DNA of 64,000 nucleotides from Apodospora peruviana (lineage: Eukaryota > Ascomycota > Sordariomycetes > Sordariales > Lasiosphaeriaceae), in the NCBI GenBank assembly GCA_033439685.1, contig JAUEDM010000008.1:1054001-1118000 (forward strand). Reading direction: 5' to 3'. This document shows, one piece after another, positions 43,442 through 53,826 of the stretch. Made by a program: the position numbers and the translations under genes. Below the pieces are notes generated by a model that saw nothing but the letters and a program-made list of their open reading frames with translations, searched no databases and was not told the origin of the DNA. Within the stretch, counting starts at the first letter, position 1; every line of letters starts with the position of its first letter.

Positions 43442-46400
43442 ATGGACGGCCCGACATCAAACGGCGGCGGTGACATGACTGCTCTGGAGGCTCAGACTAA
43501 GGGAATGAGCCTCAGCCAACAACTTGAGTTTCTCAAAGAAGAGATCAAGTGGAACAGACAGAGGATCAATCTTATTGAAGGCAAACTCGAATCCGAATCA
43601 CCCATCCAACGGCGAACATTCCCAACCGCCCCAACAGAACTCACCGATGACCGGGACACGGTAGATAGCCATGACCACATGGTCCTGAGCGCGAGGAAAA
43701 CGATCCCCGAGGTCCGGCAATGCATCTTTGCCGACTTCAAGAACCGTTTCGACCCAAAGGGAAGAGATGGCCACTTCGCCATGGATGTCCTCGTTTCGGG
43801 CAACCTTCTCCATCAGGAGATCCAGGCAGAGCATCAGCTTCGCGACAAGCTATTTCAAAAGCGAGCACCACAACTGATGACGCGGATTGTCTCCAACAAA
43901 TCCCTCGTAAAGGCCGTCAGGATGGCAAATCTCAACATGGACCTCATCGCAAACGCCCAGTCCGATGAGGACAAGAAGTGGCCACGGCGCATCCGTCTTC
44001 AATCGCCACACTTGATCCAGTTCCTCGCCAGGGCCAACCGTGAGCCGTGGACAAACAGACCGCGCACGTATTACCGGCCCTTCAACGCCCTCATCTACCA
44101 TCACCCACAGATGAAACAGTTCCTCAAGGTGCTGGAGGAGAAATACGGCGACGAGTTGGATGCGATGAATGCCCTTGATGCCCGTGATGAATCGTCGTCT
44201 TCCGCCGCCGACGATGAAGACGACTCGTCTGAGAGTGCAAACCCCACGGAGGAAGACGATGAGGAGGATGACGAAGAGGACCCCGACAAGCTGGTGGACT
44301 CACCCAAGGCGTTGGCCTGTTTGCGTGCTTACGTCGATTACATGGACCGGAAAATCATGCCCGACTACCACAAGTACGAGAACATGGACGTCGACTCCAA
44401 CGCGACCGTCCGCTTTTCCGACCTGTGGTACCTGTTCCGCACCGGCGAGCTCGTGTACCGCCAAGTCGACGGCGAGCTGCCGGACCGGCGTGACTTCCGC
44501 ACCGGCAAGCGCATTTGGAAGACCTTCTACGTCGATCCAGTGCCGGAGCGGCTGGTCGCAGCCTTCACGGACGACGACGAGATCCGCGACACGGCCACAA
44601 GGAACGACGACGCTTGTTTCACATTGGGATGCTACTATATCGACCACACCGGCGAGGACTTCTCCCCGGTCAAGACCGAGGTCAAGATCGAGCAGTTCTC
44701 GGGCGAGATGCCCGTCACTTCGCTGGCCGTCTATCCCATGCGTTTCTGCCGGGACCACAAGGGTCGTCTCAAGCATGCCAACGAGACTGGCGACAAGCTG
44801 ATCAAGTTCATGAAGGATAGACACTGCTCCTACAACGGCTGGACCCTGACCAGGGACCCTAGTGGGGATGCGACGACAGACTGGGAAGGCAAGCCTCTCG
44901 AGCAGCCCGAGCACGTCAACAGCGAAGTCATGGTTGACTTTGGCGAGGCCTTCCAGCGTTGTCCTTTGTGGCGGCCGCAACGCGCGAGCATGCGACACAA
45001 GGTCGTAGACGGCCTGACGGTTTCGGAGGATTTCAAGATCCGCTGGTGGTCTGGAGCGGACCGCGCCATCCTCATGGGCGAGACCACGGAACAGATCCCA
45101 GTCCGGAGCGGCGTCACCTGGAAGCAGCGCAATGCGTACGTTTCTAATGACCCATTCCTCCAGAAGGTCAACGAGAACGCCAGGCTGCTTGTCAAGACGA
45201 CCGAGGAACACCTCAACCTGGGCGAGAACACAAAGGCGCTGCTCACTGGTCGCGTCTTTGCCTACGTGTTCCAGGAGCGCAAGTTCGCCCAGCTGGCCGT
45301 GGCCAAGCTCCGCCCGTCTCCCAAGACAGGACTGCCACTTCATTCACTCAAGATCCCGCAGACCATCAAGAACGCCATCCAAGGTTCGATCCACGGCCAC
45401 TTCTTGCAGAAGTACGCCGAGCGGAAGATCGACCAGGCCTGGTCCAACCTCGACCTGATCGAAGGCAAGGGCACCGGCCTCTTCATCCTCCTACACGGCG
45501 TCCCCGGCGTCGGCAAGACCGCCACAGCTGAAGCCATCGCCAAGGCAAACGGCAAACCGCTCTTCAAGATTACGGTGGGCGATCTGGGCATGACACCGGA
45601 GAACCTCGAAACCTCCCTGCGTGAAATCTTCCGCCTAGCTAGTATATGGGACTGCATCCTCCTCCTCGACGAAGTCGACACCTTCTTCTCCGCTCGCTCG
45701 AAACAAGACACCGCCACCACCAAAAACGGTCTCGTGTCCGAGTTTCTGCGCGTGCTCGACTACTACGACGGCATTTTGTTCCTAACCACCAACCGCGCCG
45801 GCGTGCTCGACGAAGCTTTCAAGAGTCGCATCCACTACAAGATCTACTACCCCAACCTGTCACTGGAACAGACGCTCGACATCTGGAACCTCAACATCGA
45901 GCGGGTGACCAAGATCGAGGAGCAGCTGGCCAAAGCCGAGCACCGCGACCCGCTGCAAATCAAAAAGGACGATCTTCTTGCCTTCGCAAAGCGTCGTTTC
46001 GTGGAAGGCGAGCGCAGCGGCAAGCGCGGCCACTGGAACGGCCGTCAGATCCGCAACGCGTTCCAGGTCGCCCGCAGCCTGGCGTACTATGAACATGCGT
46101 TGCATCAGGAGAAGCTTGCCGAGCGGAGGAGCAGACAGTCTGTGACCACTACTCCCCCGAACGGCGGGCCAGCTGACTTGCGGGATGGTGGTGTCATGCT
46201 GCCTGCTGCGCCGACGCTGGAAGTTCGCCACTTTGAGACGATGCACGAGATCACGGCTTCGTTCGAGAAGTACTGCATCGCTGTGAGGGGCGGGCTGACG
46301 GACGCCGAGTTCGCGCTCGAGAACGAGTACCGCTATGATGGGTACCAGGACCTGTTGACGGAGACGTTACAGAATGAGTACCGTGAGGACCACCATAACA

Positions 46401-46512
46401 GAACTGCGGCTGCGGCAGCTGCTACTGTCGTCGGCGGGGAGGTAACGGATCCGAAGAGTGGTGAATCGGTGGCTGTGACTGCTACCGTGGCGTTTACGCA
46501 CCAACACCCGGC

Positions 46513-46555
<43 letters not shown>

Positions 46556-47458
46556 CATCCATCGTATGCGTCACAGCAGCAGAACCAGAGCCGGTATCAA
46601 GATTTTAGCGGACAACGGGAGGAGTTCCCACAGCTCCTCCCTGACCATAACAACGGATACCAGAACCGCCCGCAGCAGCAGCAGGGGTATCAAGGCCATC
46701 ACCAGCGCGGCTCCGGCTCGGGATCACTTCCAGTCAACCGCAACCGCAGCGGAAGCTACCTCTCCACCGGCGGCGCGGCCGCATCCTCGCCACCAAACAT
46801 GAACTTTGAACAACAGCCACAGCCACCGCAGCAGCAGAGAGGCCTGTTCCCAGGCTCACGATCACCGCACACCGGCCCCGTCCGCGACAACAACCTCGGC
46901 ACAAGTATGCCGCCGGATACCGGAAACTTCCTCCACACCGGCAGCGCCAGACCTACATTCCCAGGCAGTCAGCATCTGAATCAGTACGGCGTCTCCCCGC
47001 GAACGAATAACGCCAATCTCATGTATGGTGGCACGCGTCCGCAGCCGCCGGGTCATCAGTATTCTGGCGGTGATCAGCAATCACTGATGACAGGTGGAGG
47101 CACCCCGCGCGGACCGTCGCCTGCTGTTTCTATGGGCGGCGGGACCAGAGAACATAGGGATAGTTTGTCGTCGTATCAGCACCAGCAGCCGCAGCAGGGG
47201 GAGTATGGGCTTTATGGGTCCAATCCTGGTCCGCAGCAGCAGCTTAATGTGGGACTCGGGATGGGAGGTGGAGCGGGAGGAGGATATGGGGGTGGGTATA
47301 ACAGCAGTGTTGGTGGTGGGAATAATCAGATGCAGTATCAGGTTGATCAAGGAGGTCATGGTCAAGGGAGGGTGGGACAGAATCTTCAGGTCCAGACTCA
47401 GCAGCCTGAGACGGATCTTGTGCTTGATGATGGGCCTTTTCCTTTACAGTCTGTCTGA
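43442..47458 (+). CDS. DUF7025 AAA-ATPase with glutamine-rich tail
   Basis: One 4-kb exon, 1338 residues. A short coiled segment (SLSQQLEFLKEEIKWNRQRI) opens it. The DUF7025-type region follows (about 290-500: FSDLWYLFRTGELVY, VYPMRFCRDH), interrupted by an acidic run near 240-280 (DDEDDSSESANPTEEDDEED). The AAA core has Walker A GVPGVGKT at 686-693, Walker B ILLLDEVD with D743/E744 and a LTTNRAGVLDEAFKSRIH arginine-finger block. The last ~350 residues are disordered, with Q14 coded mostly by CAG. Such ATPases remodel protein complexes, but no substrate is known. The uninterrupted length speaks against heavy sequencing error here. Confidence 0.9.
46514..46555 (+). repeat. CAG microsatellite coding for Q14
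   Basis: Twelve CAG, one CAA, one CAG inside the ATPase tail. Confidence 0.9.
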
Positions 47459-48536
47459 TATGGTTTAATGTTAATAGTGGTGACTGGGGAGGTTAAGGGT
47501 ATGATGGGTTGTAAGTTTGGTCCTTTATTTTATTTTAATTTTGGTGGTGGTGGTGGTGGTGGTAATGGAGTTTGAGGTTCTCCTTTGATGGTTGTTCTTG
47601 GAGTTGTCAGTGTTCTTTGCGTGTTTGAACTCGGTCGACATTTTGGATTCTGGGCCTCCTTTGGGCGTTGTATTTATCTTGTTTCTTTTACGATGCTGTG
47701 GGCTGAACTGTATGCTGAAGATCTGGATTCGCGATGGCGGTTGTACTGTATTATTTCTTTTGTTGATTGTCGCGCCGACGTCAGATGCCAGTTTGGATTA
47801 CAGGACGAACCTACTGATGTACTCTTTTGGGTAGGAGGAGTGTAGTTAATACTACTGTGTATTGTCTTTTTTCGTTTCCTTTCCTGTGGCATCGACGAGA
47901 CATATAGGTGCGAATTTAATTCTTGATGCACATCTAAAGAATGCATTCGGTACATGTATCTACCTAATCATCTATGGTCCTTACTTGCCGTTTACGTGAG
48001 TGCCAGTGTTGTACGTTCGTAAATGGCGATGGACTGCGATGCTGCAAAAGAGTGTAAGGGTTTTATTGTTTTTCTTGGTATGAGTAGGTGCCTTATGTAA
48101 TTGAAGCAATGAGTGACTAACCGACGCTGATGTCCCATGTGGTATGCCCTGATCTAGCTTGACGAAGTCTGCAAATGAAACAAATATAATGATGCAAAAG
48201 AAATCCGTCTAACCTACCCTGGCATGTCCAACTTTCCAAAGTGTGATGCCGAACAAATCCCAACAAGGTCATAAAGTAGAGCCAATGAAAGAAGAACAAA
48301 ACAGCAGGTTAGATTGGCGAGCAAACAGTAAAGGTTGGTGAAAGTGCAAGTTAAAACAAGAAAAGGGAAGCAGAGAAAGGAGACAGTGCAATGACAGGAC
48401 AAGGCTGGTGAAAGGTCGTAAACTCGTGAAAGGAAGTGGACTGGGTAGGCCAACAAAAACAAGGGGTGATATGAGAAAGATAACAACGAAACAGAAAGAC
48501 AACAGACGACGGCGTGCTCATCCCGAACTTCTCCCT
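47459..48536. other. Intergenic, convergent 3' ends
   Basis: About 1.1 kb with a (GGT)n run near 47543-47562 and T/G-rich sequence; no gene seen. Confidence 0.45.
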
Positions 48537-49654
48537 TCAGTGACCCATATTTTTCCTATGTCTTTCAACATTATCCTTTCTTCCCTTGTAGCCGCAGCCC
48601 GATGCGGGGCACGTCTTTTCCTCCCTGGGAATCCCTTCTGCCCTTGCTGTTTCTTTGTGATGTGTCCACATATGTCGATGCAGGTCCTTCTTCTCAGCCC
48701 CGACGTGGTAGTCTTCCGGGTCTTTTCCTTGGTCCCGGCAAATTTTGCACACGTGCGGCTTTAAGTGATTGTTTTGGTGCTTTCTGCAGTTAAACCATTT
48801 GGTCAGCATTGCTGTACTCTTCACGGACAACGAAATGAGAGAATCGAGGAGGTTGTGGAAGGATAGGAAGATGGAATTACTTACTTGAGGTCGCACTTGC
48901 GGTCATATCCCTTGAGACACATCGAACATTTGTATTTCTTGTTCGCGTATTTTGAGTTGGAACTCGAAGGACCTGCTAAAGGGCCTCCTTGTTCCGGTTC
49001 TTCGTAGCCGTAATCTACCTGGTCTTGTTGTTCCGTGGCGTCGGGAACGTAGTTGTCGTTTGCATATGCAGCGGGGGAAGTGAATGCCGCGACTTGGGGT
49101 GGCCATGATGCTGGCGAAGGATCATTGCCATAGCCGGCGTAGTTGTTGTAGTTGACGGCATTGTTGCCGGTTTGGGCGGTCTCGTCCAAAGAAAGATGGG
49201 ATAGTTGAAGCGATGGGTCGATTTGACTCTCGTCATGGCCGGTTCCAGCCATGTGTGATGCGGAGTATTTCGGAACCTATATGTCCGAGCGCTGACCAGT
49301 GGGATCAGCAAACTGCCCTGCAGAGCCTTGGGTGTAGTTGACGGAGTAGTTGGTTGGGAATGACTGTTCGGTGGAATACTGCGTCTCGTAGTAAGGCGCA
49401 GAAGTTACATGGGGATTTGAAGATGGGTCTATGGCGTAGGCTGAAGGAGTGGATGATGCTGTGTTTGGGTCATGGGACAGGGCATTTGGGGTCAAATAGC
49501 CCGGATCCTCCTCAGGGATTGGGTTATTCAGCATGAGGTACCGCGGGTCCACGGTGCCATCGCCCAAATTCACGGGGGCGAGATCGGGGCAAGACTCCCT
49601 GGGGTGTCTGCCACCCTTCGACTTCCGGCTTGAGGACTTCCGATCCGAAGGCAT
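48537..49654 (-). CDS. C2H2 zinc-finger protein
   Basis: Proposed exons 49654-49343, 49276-48885 and 48783-48537 give 316 residues. The first ~200 residues are Ser/Pro/Tyr/Gln-rich, like a transcription-factor activation region (MPSDRKSSSRKSKGGRH). The classic finger YKCSMCLKGYDRKCDLKKHQ spans the second intron, with HQNNH closing it. A second Cys/His block ends the chain (CPASGCGYKGRKDNVERHRK). Between exons 1 and 2 the frame has one TAG (49277-49279). I remove it with a 66-bp in-frame intron, whose donor (GTCAAC) is weak but which has a CTGAT branch-like site. If that intron is wrong, the gene is broken or starts at MAGTG (49252). Nuclear DNA-binding regulator by inference. Confidence 0.68.
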
Positions 49655-51081
49655 CACTGTGGTTGACCCGTAAAAAGTGCTGGCGGTTATGCAAGTCCAC
49701 GGGTCAACGAGAAAAGCCCAACACAGGTCTGCGTCCAGGCTCTCGGTGGCCTCGCAGGGGTACTCAAAGTCGAATCGGCCGCTGGTAAAGCTGCAGCGGG
49801 TTAGCCTGTGGCTCTTCTCGATGGTGGTCTGACCATCTACGTGGAAGCGAGGTTGTGTGGTTGACACTTACGGGGTGCTAAACATGCTATCACCACCGTC
49901 GACGTCGCTTGTCGTCCTCAGGATGTGTGGAGACCACTGCCAAGGGAATACCGGTGTTCAAGGTGTGATAATGATTCGCAAGAAAGTCGTCAATAGGGTC
50001 AGTCTCACCGCTTCTGCGGTGGCACTAGGTGTATGCCGGAGGGACACAGGTGTAAGGTTCTTTCTCGGCAAGTGACGGGGTCGTGTGCCAAAAGGCATGG
50101 ACAAGATTCTCTCGATTCCAGCGGTTAAGCTTGTGGTTCAAATACTAGCAACGACGCAGGCCTTCCGTTCCAGGCATCCAGAACGCACTGGGTCGCAATT
50201 TGGAGGCATAACCGAGCTCACTACTCAAGCATGAGGCCTGGTATCCGCCTGCTAGCGTCTGGACTCTGCAATGAGGCCAACAGCGGTGACTGTGGTGAGG
50301 CCGAGCGTCCAAATCCGGGTTGCTGCACTGAGGCCAACAGCGAGCAGGATCGCCGAGTACGTAAGCAGAGCCACACGCAATAATGGAATGCGTATTATTG
50401 ACCAATCACCTAACACAGCGCGGTTCCGTCAAGCCCAGAAGAGGGTTGTGAGCGGGCAGGGTAAGGCTTAGCGCATGCGTCAGAACTCAATCTTCACCGA
50501 AAATAACAGGAGGAAAATACAGGAGGAAAATACAGATGAGGCTCTGTTACGCTGGGCAGACGAAATAAAGATGGAATGTTCGAGATATAACATCCATGAC
50601 TCTTGTCAGAAAGCTATTTCTGGTCTCTTCTGCTTTTACCTGACATTGGATGCCTTGGGCTGCCGATTGGAACGAGATAATCTCGTAGGCCTGTATGCCC
50701 CTATTCAGGCGTGTTTTGTGTGACCCCAGATATCGCGAGGCAGACTGCGCCATATGCCTCCGCAAGGCCATGTCCATCTGCCCTCCAAGGCCTTCATGAA
50801 CCTGTCTCCGGGGAGATCGGGTGGAAGCAAAAGGAATAATCGCGCTCATCGTTCTTCTTAGCACTTGATCTCCATATAAGCTCTGGCATTTGGCTCTCAG
50901 GCTGAACATGAAATTGCTCTTCATCTTCATTGACTTCACCTCCTCTCTTCCTTCTACACAACACCCACACTGCCCACATTGCATCATCTTCAATCTTCAG
51001 GAAAACAAATCACTCAAGTTTCAGCAAAATTGCAATCTTCAAGCAAAAGCACCATTGAAACCACAATAGAGCAATTTCTTC
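49655..51081. other. Intergenic with a 57-bp-spaced repeat
   Basis: About 1.4 kb. Two 20-bp near-copies (19 of 20 alike) of ctgcaatgaggccaacagcg lie at 50266-50285 and 50323-50342. No gene was recognised, though an offset of 57 is a multiple of three. Confidence 0.4.
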
Positions 51082-52718
51082 ATGATGACTGTCAACATCT
51101 CAGAACCTGTTCCGTTGTCGGCAAGCGTCAGCAAACGCTTTTACGAAGCCGTCATCTTCCTCTACTGCCTCATCGCAGTGAACTTCAAGAACAAAACCAC
51201 GAAAACTCCCGACCTGGAAACGACTTCAGGCAAGTCACCCAAGGATGAGTTCTTCTGTTTCGTCAACAAACTCGGCCAGATCTGCGACAGCCAGCGCGGT
51301 GGAGACACCATCACCGCTTTTGCGATCCTGCAGCCAGGTTCGATCGAGTACAGGTTTGCATCCAACAACCGAGACCAGCAATCTCTCGACAAGGTCAAGG
51401 CCTACATCACCGACATCATCACGACGTTGGGTCAGACACCAGATGCTGGGCTCGGTGAAGCCTTCCAGCAGATCTTGGGTATGGTGCTTGCCTTCAACAG
51501 ACCACGTATTGGCATCTACATCACCGCCATGAACATGGAGTTTGAGTTTTGTATCATGTCGTGCGAGAAAGACGGGACGACAGAAGGTGAGTTGCAACCT
51601 ACTCGTCTAATACATCACTCTTTCGTACTAATATTACTTTCAGCCAAATCCGCAGCAGAAGAGCTCGTGAACCTACGAAAGCTCGCCGAGGCCGCAGCTC
51701 AAGCTAGCGCCAGTAACAAGAGCTGTAAGTACGCCCTAATGTCCGTCCGCCAAGACAGGACTGACCTTCATGCTCAGTCACGGTCACCAGCCAAAAGCTT
51801 TTCGCCGCAATAAACGACCTTTACGCCTCCCCATTTGACGACTTCACCCGTATCAAAGCGCGCCAGGACCAAGATCCCGAGAACCGCACCCCCTGGGCTA
51901 AGCTCCGCCACTCCCTCGGCCGGCTCCAGTCCTACAACATCGCAGTAAAGGTCCTCATCACCCTCCGCCGTCGCCGACAAGAACTCTTCGAGGACTTCGA
52001 AGTCGTCCCCATCCCATCCAGCGGACCAGGCCACACACCCAACGTCCGGCGCTGCGCGGACGGCATCGCCAGACGCATGAACAGCCTGCACGAAACCCCA
52101 GCTTACAAAAACCACGCGCCGTACCTCAAACAAATCGGCCTAGACGATGCCATCAAGAAAGCAGCTAAACCGACCGAATTCCAACCCATCGTCCACGCCG
52201 AAATCAATCTGTTGGATTCCATCCTGAGCGATGAACAAACCTACGGCGAATCTTTACGTTTTTTCGGCGAATCTAACTGGGGGAAATACATCGGCTGCAG
52301 CAAACCGACCTGTCGCCTGTGCCAGCTCTACTTTTCCGCCCACCCCAGCGACGTGCAGGTGCGCTTGTCGCATCAGAATGTGTACTACAAGTGGCGGCCG
52401 CCGAACGTGTACGAGCACCAGGGCACCAAAGTCAAAGATAGGAGGGAAAAGATATTGGAGAAAATGATTGACACGGTTAGGACCGTCACGGAGCGGACGA
52501 TCAGCGACCAGGTTGCGCAGCGCAAGACGCATGACTCGTTTACGACGCCTAGTAATCCGCTCAGGAGCACGCTTTTCACTGGGTCGGTGACCAGGGATTC
52601 GGTCGACGATTTGGTCTCGAGTTTTGGGGGGATGGACTTGCGGAGTGTGAGAGAGTTGCTTGATGATGATGTTGGAGAGGAGGAGGGGAATTCGTCGTTG
52701 GAGACTGAAAGGGATTGA
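51082..52718 (+). CDS. OTT_1508-type deaminase-fold protein
   Basis: Three exons (51082-51586, 51644-51724, 51778-52718) give 508 residues. The C-terminal deaminase module has the zinc and catalytic residues H335-A-E337 in PIVHAEINLLDSI and the second half C374-x-x-C377 in GCSKPTCRLCQLYF, with an extra C369. This arrangement matches the fungal OTT_1508-like branch of the nucleic-acid deaminase superfamily, whose relatives include bacterial toxin deaminases. The N-terminal ~270 residues (VSKRFYEAVIFLYCLIAVNF, FVNKLGQICDSQRGGDTI) are the helical region usually found with it. Activity and substrate in fungi are unknown. All catalytic residues are present and the frame is intact. Confidence 0.8.
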
Positions 52719-53176
52719 TCCAGGTTGGATGGAATGGATGGATGGATGGAATTTATTTCGCCCGGAGGCACTAAGCCTAAAGGGCCTATACACGCTAACT
52801 ACATTCGGTTCATCCAATTCTGCCATTGTCTCGTCCAAGCCCTCTACTTTTTCACCTTTAGACCACCCGATGCCTCTTGTCGTATTATTAGCAGATCGCC
52901 TGGGAGTTTATATTCTCCAAGTGTTCAGCGTCCTATCTTCAGCAGCTAAAGCAGGATCTGCTGGTTGAGGCTACGCGGGCCCCTTGGTCAAGTTCTCTTA
53001 CTGCGATGCATCTATTCTCTGTGCGTCCAAATCCAGTCTTCCCGTTGACATGGCATACTTGATTGTTGCCCGAACTGCCTTCATGTCTGGCGACCATTTC
53101 TTGGGGTCCGATGGCGCTTTTCCTAAAGGAAGGCTGGATGGATGGAGCTCAATTGCTTCAATTGTGGTGGATTAGA
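52719..53176. other. Intergenic before the Helitron end
   Basis: About 0.46 kb with a few ggat/atgg units (52730-52750). Nothing else seen. Confidence 0.4.
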
Positions 53177-53187
53177 CTAGCCTATCA

Positions 53188-53210
53188 GAGCGCTCGATTC
53201 CCGAGCGCTC
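53188..53210 (-). other. Helitron 3' terminal hairpin
   Basis: gagcgctcg - attcc - cgagcgctc on the plus strand; a perfect 9-bp stem with a 5-base loop, 7 bases from the terminal CTAG. Confidence 0.8.
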
Positions 53211-53826
53211 GTCAAGAGTGGCACTAGGCCAAAGTCAGACTAGCTCTATTTGGCCCGTGCTCGCATGCACCCTCAAAGGTCGTGCGAGCCAGCCACACAA
53301 CCTAATTCATCATCCTTCTCTACAACAAAATGCCTTGAGGAACGAAAGGCTCTTAGAGGACGCTGAGGAAAGAAACTCCACCCCCTCACGTGCAGGCCGG
53401 AAGATTTTGGTTCCCACCTATGAATGCAGGAAAGACCGGCTTGCACTAGCTGCCTGGTTGGCTCCACAGTCATCAGTCAGCAAAGACATACCGGGGGCAC
53501 GGGCCAAGCGCTAGATAGGTTAGATAAGAGATTAGATAAACCTCAGCATGGGGCAATCACTTCTTAAGGCAGTGCAGGCTCTGCAAATCATTCTTAATAT
53601 ATATCATCCTTTCCCTCCCACAATATACACAACATACTGCATACTAGCTATATTCGTTATATTGGGGAGAACGCCATCAACCTAAGAGCAAACGTCTTTT
53701 TCTAAACATTATAGTGAGCGCCCGCTGTTTTACAGTGAGTTGGCCGCTGGTTTAGCTTGACACTGCAGCGCCTATCTTTTTCTTCAGTCTCTACCCCGTC
53801 CCTTCCTTTTTCCCTGATCATCTTTT
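53211..53826. other. Helitron 3' non-coding part
   Basis: About 0.6 kb between terminus and helicase stop; no gene seen. Confidence 0.5.

Noticed and set aside
44300..45343. 347-codon minus-strand frame under the ATPase gene
   Set aside because: Antisense shadow; the plus strand has clear AAA/DUF7025 motifs.
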